Source: Ignelater luminosus (lineage: Eukaryota; Arthropoda; Insecta; Coleoptera; Elateridae). Taken from it: a stretch of DNA of 64,000 bases. Of this stretch, positions 11,094 to 22,625 are shown one piece after another. A program made the translations under genes and the position numbers. Where the stretch lies: positions 1 to 64,000 of the forward strand of contig VTPC01090564.1 in assembly GCA_011009095.1 (NCBI GenBank). Reading direction: 5' to 3'. The number at the start of each line of letters is the position of its first letter. Positions within the stretch are counted from its first letter, which is position 1. The notes below the pieces were generated by a model that was given only the letters and a program-made list of their open reading frames with translations, was not told the DNA's origin and ran no database searches.

Positions 11094-12734
11094 CTGGTAT
11101 AGTACTTTGTGATTTTTGATTAGAGTGAACTGTTTATTTTGAAAAGTGGAAGGTTTGAAATTGCAGTACTTTCGATAGTTCGGCTTACAAAAATCACTTC
11201 CCCAAATTACTTGTAAGTATTTATTTTTTACGGTCGGTTAATTTTCTCGTTATCTATGAGAATCTGATTAGTAAACGTAATAAACACTTTATAAAAAAAG
11301 AAATCTTTACATATTACTAAAGTAATGCCTATAAATCCGAACTCTAAATGCGGACGAATTAAAAGAATCAATTAATCAAATACAATAGCTTTTATTATTG
11401 ATTCAAATATAAACGATTCGAATACTGAATACAATAGGTTTTCTGAGCACATACAATTTTTCATAAATTCGCATTATTATTAATTCTTTTTAGGTTATTA
11501 TTACAGCATTATGAATCCCAAAATTAAAGAAAGCCCATAGAACAAAATGGCCCTTTACAATATTTTTAAATTTAATAAATGGAAGTTTTTGTACGTTAAA
11601 ACTTTTTCTTCGAAGTAATTGCGGTCGGTCCATCCAAACCACCATGAATTAATAATTATATCGCAGTTTCCCTGGAAAAAAGAAATTTTTATGTTGGACA
11701 TTTATGAGGAAATACGAATTTCCAATTTATCATTTGATGTGTTTTTTTATTTTAATGTGTATTTTATATAGCAGCGAACTTTATTACACTTCTTGCATTT
11801 TGATTTTTCTGTTACGTTCTTAAAACTTGTAAATTCAAATCTTGTCAAAGATTAGCGAATATTAATTTAAGTTTGTTTTTGCTTTAGTGCACTCTGCTGG
11901 ATAAAACATTGTTATTAACAAATTAATCAATTTGCAAACAATGACGAATTCTTTTTATACACATCTTTACTACTTTACGAACAAGTTTCCAGCATGTTAG
12001 ATCTAGAACGTTATTTATAATTTATGAAGCGAACCCTACAGGTAACTTTTTTATTGTCTGTTCCACAGAAATATTTATTTTTTTATAAAAGTTAGTACAT
12101 GACCTAAATCTTATTTAAGAAGCAATAAGAAAAATAAATGGCATAAAACTTGAGATAATGGCCTACACTTCTTTAAAAAATCATATTTAAGGCTTTTTTA
12201 GAATCTATCAAAAATTACGGTTTACGACTTTCAAACTTGAAAGGGGGCAAAGATAACTCAGAAGCTTCGGTAAACCTTCTGCCAAAAAAAACTAACGTCT
12301 TAAAAATTTAAACTGATTTCTGTTTGTTGTGTTTTGTTTTCTACTGGGTGTCCTAGTAGGTGTAAGTTATACAAAAGCATATTAATTATACGAATCTATA
12401 AAATGTTTATTATAATAGCGCAGTACAAGTTTTCTTCTTTATTTCTTATGTGTTATATATTTTTCGAACTTTTACGTGTTTTCAAAAGAAGATTCAAGTA
12501 TGAATCTAGTGATAGATTTTAGTAAATCATCTCTCTCATCATATATAACCAACAGAAAAAAAAAGATTCAAATTCTAAAAAAGTTAAGAAAACAGAATTC
12601 GTAAGAATCTTGTCTAGAGACTCAAAATAAAGACCAAAATTTCCGAAAATCACGTCTTACATAAATCAATGTCTTTTTGGACTAGACCGTGTTATTGCTG
12701 AGAAACTATGTATATACACTCAACGTTTCATTCT
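11094..12734. other. AT-rich spacer
   Basis: No coding region, structured RNA or repeat with recognisable family was seen. Short open frames (for example 12334-12522) have compositions expected by chance. Confidence 0.5.
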
Positions 12735-13530
12735 TTCATAAGGAGCTTCTTTAGGAGACTGAAAAAGACCACTAGATGCAAAACTCTTCTGACGAGAATA
12801 TGGTCACACGATAAAGACGTCATCAACATATCAAAACTAGACCTGGGCTTGTACAGGGATGCTTCTAAAGCAATTGTCTCAAAAGATTCCATAAAGATAT
12901 CCGCAACTACTGGTGACAGTGAGGAGCCCATAGCAGCCTCCGAAACCTATTGATGGAATTCACCACAGAACAGAAAGTATGTTGCTAGATTGGTTGCTTT
13001 TCCACTTTGACTTAGCAGCTGTTGAATAATGGCAAGGGAATCGGAAACAGTAACTCTAGTAAAGTAGAAGAGCACATCAAAACCGACCAAAAGGTCTTTC
13101 GGTTTCAGGGTGGATATCCACTGAACGAAATGTGGGAGTTCAAAGCGTGTAAAAATGTTTTCCCAGTATAGTCTCTTAGCCTGTCAGCGATGTATCTTGT
13201 CAGGTTGTAAGTTAGAAAGTAAGAACAATATCGGTTTTGTCTACTTTTAGAAGACCACACATGAAAGCTTTGATGCACGTAGTATCAGTTAGTAAGTTTG
13301 AAAGTACTGTTCCTTGTGTGATTAATACGTGTTCCATCTTCTAGAAGCGAGTTCACTTTCGCCACATACTGTGATCTAAGTTTAATTTTAGGTTCTGCTT
13401 CAAAAATACGGAAATCTTCTTAGGCTACACGGCGAAATCTAAACCTTTTGACAGCACAGCTGCTTTTGATGTAGAGAGACGATACGACGACAAGTTGACC
13501 ATTCTTGTTTTTTCATCTGTTGTATGATCC
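12735..13530 (-). mobile_element. Penelope-like element fossil
   Basis: Minus-strand frames give the reverse transcriptase of a Penelope-like element in order. First comes VNLSSYRLSTSKAAVLSKGL (about 13435-13500), then LTYNLTRYIADRLRDYTGKT (about 13145-13205). KDLLVGFDVLFYFTRVTVSD (about 13040-13100) is next, followed by MGSSLSPVVADIFMESFE (about 12878-12931). The catalytic box is YVDDVFIVWPYS (about 12780-12830). The copy is broken in several places, and the part after the YVDD box, including any GIY-YIG endonuclease, is missing. It is an old, truncated copy. Family assignment rests on the MGSPLSPV and LSKGLNFA-type motifs, which are distinctive of Penelope elements. Confidence 0.85.
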
Positions 13531-14933
13531 GGCTTCTTCATACATATCAGTTGGTCGAATCTTTCTATGCAGGCCTTTGTGTTTAGTTGCGGGGTTCTCT
13601 AAGCTTGGAGATAAGTAATGAGACTAATCATCCGGTAACAAAATATTAGCCAAAAGCAGATACAGTTGTGAGAGTTGCCAAGATACTAGGTCTAGATCAT
13701 GCTTTGTCTGCTAAGCTAGTGCGAATAAGGATCCTCTTGACTGCTATGGTTTGATGTGTGATCCCGACATCGAGACATCTTCACTGCTTTCTTACCATAC
13801 ATTCATAATGTGATGGACCCCGGTAACAAAATCAAAACCGTCTTTAGACCCATCAATAAAATCTAACAACTCCTACCTTTTCCTTAGGATAAACACTCAA
13901 CACTATCATTCGAAAGAGTGTACAGGATACCATGCTCCTGTAGCTACCTTTCTGATCTCGACTTTATATGTCTATAGCTTGTAAAGGTGTGGTTTAACTA
14001 TACTTACCAACAAATGCAATTGTTAATATTATGTATGTAGAAACACATCACCGTAAGTTTCTGTCAGTTGGAAAACAAGGTTAACATGATAAACAAAGCA
14101 AAAATCTGTAAAAATAGAGTATGGATATTTTGCCAAGACAGTGTTAAGCAGTTTTCAATATTCTGTTAGTATATTATATGCTGCATTCTCTTCTTTTTCT
14201 TCTTCTCCAAATTGTGCAGTTACTGATTAAGATTTTTTATATTCCTTTCGATTGCAGATTCTGTTCAGAACTTCCTGTTTTTTTCTCTTTCAAAGTTTGC
14301 TTTTATTTCTTTTCTATTTATGTATCGCGTTGACTTCATCTTTCTAATTTCTTTTATCTATGAATATCTCTTCTGCTACCGTTATTTGCATTTGTATTTA
14401 CTGTTTGTGACAAAGTTAAAACTAAAAATTAAAGTGTCAAGGCGGTCGTTGAGCCTGATTTTCTAGGACCTATCTAGCCATCACCACTGTTTTAAGGTTG
14501 TTCCAAAGACTTTCCAGCTATTTGAGCTTTAGTTTTTATTTATTGGTTTTGAAAAATCATTGCACTATCGTAAAACAGGGAATGATTAAAACGCTTATGA
14601 GAAAGTCTTAATCTAATTTATGGTCCAGTTTAATAGTATGGCGTTGTTTCTCCAGAGGATATTTTTTCTTATTTTTAGTCTTGCACAAATTTTGTAAAAT
14701 CTGAATTTTTAATTCTATTTCTGGCTGTACTAATCTTGCCCGAGGTTTACGTATCTGTTTCTTCCAGAAACCATGCAACGCAAGCATTTTTTCTCTCTTT
14801 TTTCCTGAGCTATGTATAGCTTTCTTTTTTCCCTAACCGATTTTGTTTTTTCTTGTCCGAGTTTTCCTTTGTTTGGATTGGTAACTCTGACAAAAATAAT
14901 TCCTATAAGAATAACTCAAATTTGCTGTTTATA
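13531..14933. other. Spacer, T-rich on the plus strand
   Basis: No gene is supported. 14170-14850 is pyrimidine-rich on the plus strand; read on the minus strand it gives Lys/Glu/Arg-rich broken frames that might be an old LINE interior, but no diagnostic motif is visible. Confidence 0.4.
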
Positions 14934-14970
14934 GCCCAAGCCAGGGGGTTAACCATTGGAAAAAATTGTG

Positions 14971-15180
14971 TACACCAAACTTCATACTTCACATATTTCA
15001 TCAGCAATTCACAAAATTCACCTGCTTTATCAGTAATTTGCCGAACTTCATCTACTTTGTTAGTGATTCATAGAAATTCGCCCATTTCACCATTAATTTA
15101 CCGAATTTCATCTACTTTATCAATAATTCACTAAATTTCATCTATTTCATCATTGCCATATTTCATTGATTTCACCGTAT
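14971..15180 (+). repeat. Degenerate TTCAY array, left
   Basis: The motif TTCAT or TTCAC recurs about every 10 to 30 bases, with longer units such as AATTTCATCTACTTTATCA appearing at about 15050-15060 and 15105-15125. The units are diverged. The same motif forms the array at 17985-18189 on the same strand. Confidence 0.7.
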
Positions 15181-15189
15181 GTATCGGTA

Positions 15190-16682
15190 ATTTTGCGCTT
15201 GACGAAGACTTCATACATTAATATTACCGAATAATACTTACTGTTCAATTTTAAAGAATTAAAGGTCTTTTACATAAACTGATAAAATGATTTAATTATG
15301 TATTTTCTAACAACTTATACATCGTGAGTAAAAAGGTAAGGAACCTAGTGTTTATCTCACTATAAATTTAAGATATACGCAATTAAAAATTTAAAATACT
15401 AATTATAATACCGTATATTATGTACTTACATTAACAAATATACACATACAACTCACTTATTTAAAAAAGTCTGTTATATTTGACTGCAAGCGTTGTTCGC
15501 GTAAAAATTGTTTATCAGTAATCATTTTCTATATCATATACCTTATTCATTGTTTCACATAAAGTCTCGCGAGAACGTTTCTATTTTTTTTAAAACGTGG
15601 TCATTTCCAATTTATAGATTTCTAAGGACAGTTCGGGTACAAGTTTATTCAGGGATTTTAAGGTTTAAATACCTGTTTACATAGACTAGAAATTTCTTTT
15701 GTATTGATATTTCCTTAATCTCAAGATTTACAACCCTCTTCCTTGCCGAGCAATAAAATATTTTACTGAATGGAAGTTGAAATAGTAACTTAAACATGTG
15801 AAAAATTTAGCTTGTCTAAATCTTTGTACAGTCTTTGTCAAATTAAATGAGAATCTGGATTTAAATTGTATAATAATTACTGTACTCTACAGGTTTTTAT
15901 TGTAATTATGTATTGTAAATTTAAGAATACAAGTATCTAAACAATTTATCTTTTTATTTATTGTAATAGAAACATACAATGCGCAAAAGTTATTAAGCGG
16001 TTTAGATCCTTCAAATTCTCATTTAATTTGGCAAAAGCTGTAACATTTTTAAATCTTTATTGCTTTCCCTTATAATACATATAAGGTTCTCAAAGGTTTC
16101 GTTTAATTATATAGTGAAAGAAGCTTCACACTTCTTTTACCGCTTCTGGCAATTTGTAGTACGGTCAGTAAATTTTACGATTTTTTTAAGGGATTAGGAA
16201 TAGAGTTTACTAAAATATTGCTTTCTACTTGTCACTATTTAAAGAACCAGGCGGCAACCTCTGCTTTAACAATGTAAAAGAATTTCTAAAATAAATTTTT
16301 GTACGGGTCATAAAAGTGATTTTTGGAGTTTGCTAGAAGAAGAAGAAGAAATCATTATGTCATTGACATTTTAAGAGAATTGAATGAACAATCTTTTAAA
16401 CTTACTTTTTATTAATTATTATTATTATTATTTTGTTTTTTGTTAAAAAATTCAAATATTAAAAATATGTTTTATATTTTAAAATGAGTTTTTTTAAAAT
16501 ATTATTATACTAATCGACTTGTAGATCACTGTTTTCATTAAAAAAGAAAATGCCCAAGAAAATGTAATTTGATCGTGTCCCCTCTAAATTATTATTTCCC
16601 CCCTGATATACGGCTTTGGCTACGGGCCTGTATCAGAATTGGCATCAATTATACATTTGTCAAAAAACCTTTAAAGACGTTA
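15190..16682. other. Interior of the 14934-18214 candidate element
   Basis: AT-rich, no recognised coding region. Simple runs such as AGAAGAAGAAGAAGAA (about 16335) and ATTATTATTATTATT (about 16418) are present. Confidence 0.4.
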
Positions 16683-17519
16683 TTAACCCATTAATGTAAC
16701 AATGATAACAAAAACTATACCAATAAATTCCGTGCAGGATACAAAACGGTATGATCAGAAACAGAAGAAAGAAATTAGTGTTCCACAGCTCTTAGTGGTA
16801 AGAGAATACATATAATAAAAATATGGATGGTGTGAACTTGCACGATATGGTATAGCTAACTATCGAATAAAGGTTAGAGGTGAAAAGTGGTGATAACCTC
16901 TTTTTATAAATTGCACTGGTAGTGTTTAGTCAACTGTTAGAATCTGTATAAAACTGCCAACAATAAAAAGATACCTCAACTCTAATTTCGTTCTTCTATA
17001 GTTATGGCACTAATCAAATCAGAAGGTAAAATTGAAGAGGAAAATCAAGATGAAACGAAAAGGGCATACCAAGGAAGGGATAGACCAACCAAAAACGAAT
17101 TACTTGACGAGATTAGAAAAGATACGGTTGCTCACAGCATTATTCGCAATCCAGAAAAGTCGAGAAGAAGATGTAGAATTACAAGTTAGACTGGGTATAT
17201 GTGTACAAAGTGTAATGTGCATCTTCATCCTGCATGTTTTGATGACTTCCATAGACAATAGGCTTTCATGTGTGACCTGTCACAAAACTATACTTTTAGA
17301 AATAAAATAAAAACTGCATTTTCAGCTTATGTGACAAATAATAGTATTTACCCTATATTCCGCCGTTGATGCGAAAACGCAACATTATTTCTTGAGAACA
17401 CCCCGTATAGAAAAATTTTTTTTTACATACTGTGGTACTTTTTAGACTTCAGTTGGTCTGTATTTAAAAGACGAGCTCTTAAAAACTAAAATTTGATGCC
17501 TTGGCCGTTAATGGGTTAA
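16683..17519 (+). mobile_element. Deleted piggyBac derivative with intact ends
   Basis: Both ends are bounded by the target TTAA and by the inverted tips TTAACCCATTAA (16683-16694) and TTAATGGGTTAA (17508-17519). The 837 bp body retains only the 3' part of a piggyBac transposase. YNKNMDGVNLHDM (about 16813-16850) and ANYRIKVRGEKW (about 16858-16893) come first, then PLFINCTGSV. Last is the Cys-rich zinc-binding tail RRRCRITS, stop, TGYMCTKCNVHLHPACFDDF (about 17160-17260). Tryptophan codons in the KWWWPLF box have become stops. The N-terminal and catalytic portions are deleted, leaving a structure that an active relative could still move. The shared tips tie it to the larger copy at 7719. Confidence 0.85.
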
Positions 17520-17984
17520 AATGCAAGCTAGGATTTTCCTTTAAAGAAATGATTTTTGTTATTTACAGCCGTTACAGCTTTCTTAAAAATAACAAAGTAA
17601 TTTTAAATGCATGATTTTAACCGATTCAAAATAATAGGTACTTTAAGTAAAAGAATTCGATTAATTACAAAACAAATGTTAATAATTTGAGTTCTATAGT
17701 TTACTAATTAACTATAAATTTAAGTTTAATGATGATAACAATGACAATATAAGCAAGCACATATATATTCTCACCACAGACACTATCACACCTTGAAAGT
17801 AATATCATAATAATAATAATAATAAAACATTTGCTAATTTCTTTATTTATTTATTTACATAAAACAAGTTTAGTTAAAAGAATTTTAATAAGTTTTTAAT
17901 TTAGTTCACACGTGGAGACTTTAGTTAACTTTATTTATTTATTTATTTAGTTTATTAGCCTATTAATTACTCGATTAAAATTTA

Positions 17985-18189
17985 GTAAACTTCATCAATA
18001 ATTCACACATTTCATCAAATCTTCACAAACTTCACTAAAATTTCACGAACTTCACTAAAATTTCACAAACTTCACTTAAAAATTCACGAATTTCACGAAC
18101 TTCATTAGAATTTGATGCATTTCATTAAAATTCATCTACTTCACATCTAAACTTCACGTACTTCATGACGTGGGTACACCAAACTTCAT
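17985..18189 (+). repeat. Degenerate TTCAY array, right
   Basis: Units of the type ACTTCACTAAAATTTCACGA recur from about 18010 to 18165. The array ends at TACACCAAACTTCAT, the same phrase that starts the left array. Both arrays run in the same direction even though the outer ends are inverted. Confidence 0.7.
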
Positions 18190-18215
18190 CAGCGGTTAAC
18201 CCCTCGGCCCAGGCA

Positions 18216-18235
18216 GTTTAGGTTATAACCTAAAC
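18216..18235. repeat. Perfect 20 bp palindrome
   Basis: GTTTAGGTTATAACCTAAAC reads the same on both strands. It lies one base outside the right end of the candidate element at 14934-18214. Confidence 0.85.
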
Positions 18236-18659
18236 AAGACAGTTGGAACTTTGTACTGTTGCTTTATTTGGTGTTTCTAGCAACGTATGCAAAGTAACCA
18301 TTTTTCCGGTGCTGGCTTTTTGAGATTGCAGGCCTTTGGACACTTGCGGAGTCGAAGAAGTACAGAAGAGCATTGAAATTGGCCTTACAACAGAACGCTT
18401 AGATCTACATGGCTCACACGAGGTTATCATGAAAGAGAAATTTTATATTTTTTTTGTTTTCATGAATTTCTTTCGTTATTTATTTTGGGTTAAGTCTAAG
18501 GTATCGTCATTTGGAGTGCTTGAAACAAATGTCAAATTTGTTGCTTCAAAAACAACAAATAAATGCCATAGCAGACTAATCCAATGGGCTTTCTAAAAGC
18601 CATTTTAGTTGTTGCTTAAGGTACTTACGTGTAAAGAGGATCTTCAATCGTCATATACC

Positions 18660-18910
18660 CTAACAATAGCTACACGTAAAAAAGCAGACCATACCCATCC
18701 TTTTGCATTTACAGCTTCCATCGCATTCACTTTTGCAATTGCAAGATCAGATCAGATCGAGTAGCTGTTTTGGCGAAGGAGGAAGAGTTGTTAGTGTGGG
18801 AACATGGCGATAATTTAGTTATTGGTTCTAGAAAGTTACTCAATCTTGTTTTATTTGGAGGTAAGCGCAGCAATGGAAATGCTTTGTGTTTATTTCCTAG
18901 AAGTTTTTTT
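18660..18910 (-). mobile_element. Cys-rich tail of a transposon protein
   Basis: Minus-strand frame over 18663-18743 reads CNCKSECDGSCKCKRMGMVC then FFTCSYC, giving eight cysteines spaced C-x-C-x3-C-x3-C-x-C-x6-C-x3-C-x2-C before a stop. Upstream in another frame are NFLEPITKLSPCSHTN and LPPNKT. A CXC-type motif following a Pro-rich L-x-P-I linker is a common C-terminal layout of uncharacterised insect transposon proteins, recalled from general knowledge and not from a search. The rest of the protein is not recognisable. The frame 18230-18430 on the same strand (66 codons) may be unrelated. Confidence 0.45.
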
Positions 18911-21894
18911 TATAGTCAACAGTAGATCAAGAGTAACGTACGAGACATAGGACTATCTTATAAAAAATTCTGCAGTCAACACGTGCGTAATCATTTAAGT
19001 GCTTGTAACTCCACTAGTGTTAATCGTGAATGAATTCTAAACGTATGTACAGAAAGCTTATTGTTTGTAGAAAACAAATTGCCTGAAGAATACTTGCAAT
19101 ATTTGCATTAGGAAACTATTTGAGATATTAAAATACCGATTATGTTTCTGTAATCAGGAAAGAATTCTAAGTTGATTTCATTAATAACAGGTCCTGCAAA
19201 GTTACGGAAACACGCCAACAGACCAACAGACAGACCATGTTGAAAAATCGCCATTCTCGATCTTGATTATCTCGAAAACTATTTTTAATTTCGTCCAGAA
19301 AAGCTGAAAACAATGGAAACGTTTTTTAATTTTGTGGAGTTGGGACGTTTTCTGTGAATGTTGAAAGTTACTCTAAACGAGAGCCCGTTTATACTTTCTT
19401 TATTGGAACCTGTCAGCCAGTACTCTCCGGTACTTCTCCAGCACTCCAGGTATTCAAGGATTTGGAATTCTATGAAAATTGGGATGAAGAGTTTCAGAAC
19501 TTTTATTTTGTTTTAAGTTTGCCCCTGTTTTGTCTGAATTACGTAGCCTTTTCAAATTATTTGCTTGTATCAAATTTTTGTTCACTATAGCCTGGAGTTT
19601 ACTTAGAATAGAAGACATGCAAATTGGTTCTTGCCGATTTTGTGGGGTCAGTTTTGCTTTTACTTTATAAGATCTTTTCAGTTGAAACGACTCAATTATC
19701 AATTTTTACTGTGATTACCTTATAGTCTTTTGGAACAAAAGAGGGTAAAGTAATTGAATTTGGAACCTTTTCACACAGGAGAAGCTTCATTAAAAATATT
19801 CTTTCTCTCAGAAAGAACATTAAATGCTCGAAAAGTTATGTTAGTAAATGAAACAAATTACACTGATTTAAGAAAGATATGGAGCTTTTTATTGAAGAGT
19901 AAAAAATTGAAAATTTATCACAATAACAATTTTAAATAAAAATTAGTTTCTTCTAATTATTAACAAAACGCAGAGAAAATGAAAAAAATATAATTAAATT
20001 ATAAATTCAATTGTCATTTGATTAATACGAAAATTAAAAGTAAATATCAGCTAAATCTATAAAAGAGAATGAAAGAGAAGAATTCTATTCGAAATGCTAT
20101 AAATGCTGAAAGCAGGATAATTGTAAAAAATTGAAATGGGCAGCAATTAAATTTGTGTATCGCAATTGAATGAGTTCTATAAAACAAAGTTAACCTATGA
20201 ATAGAGAAGTAAAATTCAGTAATTCACTTTTAAACAGTACCACCAGGTATCTGAAAAGTCCAATAGAAATCAATAAATAAAATTTAAGCTTACACTCCTT
20301 TTTAGTAACACCTGTTGCTGATTAGTCAATTTTTCCGCTACTTAATTAGTATTTGCAGCACTACTTGGGAATGCGAGAGTTCACCCATAGCATAATAAAG
20401 CTAGTTTATATATTTTCAAAGATTTGCTAAGTGAAAGCTTGGTTATGGTAGATTGTCTCTTGTTTGTTGTTTTTTATATTTAATTTCTATTAAAACGAAT
20501 AGGGATGAAAGCATATTCGATTTACGTTTGTGTATGAAAATGGTTGAAATTTGAAAAAAGCATGTAAGCCAACATCTTTATAAAAGAAATCTTAAACGCT
20601 TTAAGGCAATCAGACGAACAACCGAGCTTTTCCTTTCTTTTAAATCGAATTACACGCGTTTTCCGCAACCACGCCCGCTCGAGACCTTGCCATTTAATTT
20701 CAATCCAAGACTTGTACTAGGTCGACCAGTCTACAAAAACGACATTAGTTCGATTGTCCACTTGGATAAAACATTGTTCTTTAAGGCTTCGATGACCTGT
20801 GCATGTACCCGAGTTTTGATAATACATCACCGTATAAAAACTCGTCTGTAATTATTTCAAGATAATTGCTACCGGGTATGACTCGAAATTTTTACTCGTT
20901 ATCAAGGCTAATGAGCTAAATGTTTTTTTTTAACAGAAAGGCTAAATTAACAATGTGTTGCAATTATTTTTAGACGTATGCTTAATTATTTTTTGTGGAA
21001 AACATTTACTTTAACAAAAAATGACAAATATGATTTGTTGCAAATATAATTTTTTAGTGAGCTGTGTTTGTGTGGTTAATAACAGTTAAAAGTCTATAAT
21101 ATTCTCTAATTAAGCGAAACTTCTAGATTTGGTTATCATTAATATTAAAATTTATGTAAATGTCAGTTAGTTCAAGCTGGAAGTTACCGTGACTATTATT
21201 TTATTGCTATTGTTAAAAATCCCAGACAGAAAACCGTAGCAAGGTTATTAAATTTTATCCTACCAATGGGTAGTACTGCTAATAGTAAAATCAAGGTTAT
21301 GTTATCATTGCCAGAATTATATAATCAGTTAATCATAGATATTTATGCGAATAGAACTAGATTTATTTTCAACCTTCGTAATTATGGCACCGTTTGAAGG
21401 CTCGTTTATTGGAATTTCTAAAATTATATAATTTTCACAAGATTAAGGTAACTCATGTTTATTAATTAGAAAATTATTATAACATAAGTTAATGTAAGCT
21501 AATCTGTGTTAACCTTAGGAGATACACCGTAGGTGTATAGTATATACATATTGCTAACTTTAATATTGTTGTTATTCCTCCTTACGTAAATATATTTACT
21601 TACAATAGTTCACGTCACACCAAAAATAAAATGTCATCTCTGCAAGGTAAAACTGAATCTTATCTAGAATTCATAATATAAAAATATCCTGATTTATTTA
21701 ACGAATAAATTTCTGTTTAATTACATCAGATTTATATAAGAAGATTAATGTTTTGCAATTTTTCAAAATAACATTAATTATTAACAAACCTGATAAATTT
21801 CTTGTAGAACATCCTCAATTCTAATATTAACATTTTTGTCATTTCCGTGCACCTAGAAAGTTTCCGTATTGGATTAATTTGAAGAGATTTCACA
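18911..21894. other. Spacer without recognised gene
   Basis: No family motif was found in the short frames here. The stretch 20620-20900 is somewhat richer in GC and contains CCGTATAAAAACTCGTC near 20831, a TATA-like site with no evident gene behind it. Confidence 0.4.
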
Positions 21895-22190
21895 TAGAAT
21901 TTAAGTCGCGATGAATGCGTCCAAGCAGTAACTTTAGTTACCAAAGATGAAGCGTTTTCGTTGTTGCTCAGCGTTTAACAATCGACCACGCAAGTGCTCA
22001 AGTCGTGGGACATTTTAGAAATATAAAAGATTGCAGTAGGTGTTTTGAACAAGGTAGACCTCGAGTGACTAATATCGTGTAAGACAGAAGAGCTCTTAGA
22101 AGACGATTTATTACGTCAAGAACCCTGCAAATGCAGTTGTTGGACGTTCATCGAATCTATCACATAGTTAACGACTGCTAACACTTCTCT
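21895..22190 (+). mobile_element. Tc1-like transposase N-terminus, fossil
   Basis: Plus-strand frames give LSRDECVQAVTLVTKDEAF, then VAQRLTIDHASAQVVGHF, DCSRCFEQGRPRVTN, stop, DRRALRRRFITSRTLQMQL. This is the paired HTH of Tc1-like transposases with the GRPR AT-hook between helices. Only about 95 codons remain, with at least one frame change and one stop. The catalytic domain is not present; sequence after 22190 belongs to a LINE on the other strand. Confidence 0.65.
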
Positions 22191-22224
22191 CTGAATTAAT
22201 TGCATTTGTTTTTAAAATCAAGCA

Positions 22225-22625
22225 TTTTAAAAATTTCTTTGAACTTTCTCTATAGTTTTTGATAAGTATAGAAAGGATTCCAAATTAATAATGCATATTC
22301 TAATTTATAACAAACGAATGTAAAACAAAAGTTTTGGAACCTCGGTATTTGTAAAGATACACAATTCTTCCAATGCTTTTAAATTGAAAGGACCTCTAGA
22401 TTCTTATGAAAGAGCTACAATAGTTTAGTGGACCATCTGCATATGAAAGTTTATCGCAGCAATTCAATAGCATTCACGTGCAAACTGAAACTATAGAACT
22501 TTCTTAACAGAATATTGTGATCCATTCTGTCAAAGACTTCTGGAAAATCTATATAAATGATATCAGCTTCACACTGTTTGTCACTTGACTTAAAGAAACA
22601 TAGAATCAGCGTTAGTTTGATACAC
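22225..22625 (-). mobile_element. LINE fragment, Jockey/CR1-type RT
   Basis: On the minus strand 22600-22510 reads ADIIYIDFPEVFDRMDHNIL, the RT motif A of Jockey/CR1-type LINEs (usual form IYTDFSKAFDRVDH). Further down, 22315-22235 reads LEYALLIWNPFYTYQKL then RKFKEIFKML, the post-RT LEYASPVWSPYY box. The YADD box and the sequence between are deleted. Stops are frequent. The neighbouring Tc1 fossil is on the opposite strand. Confidence 0.7.

Larger units (their letters stand above)
14934..18214. mobile_element. Candidate 3.3 kb element with GGTTAACC inverted ends
   Basis: 14934-14954 (GCCCAAGCCAGGG then GGTTAACC) aligns with the reverse complement of 18194-18214 (GCCTGGGCCGAGG then GGTTAACC), about 16 of 21 bases. 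Just inside each end is TACACCAAACTTCAT (14971-14985 and 18175-18189), which begins or ends an array of TTCAC/TTCAT-containing units. No transposase of its own was seen. A piggyBac derivative sits within it at 16683-17519. No target duplication is obvious. The reading as one mobile unit is inference from the paired ends. Confidence 0.45.

Noticed and set aside
14971-18189. CRISPR-like array
   Set aside because: The units are short, diverged and A/T-rich without distinct spacers, and the DNA is eukaryotic.
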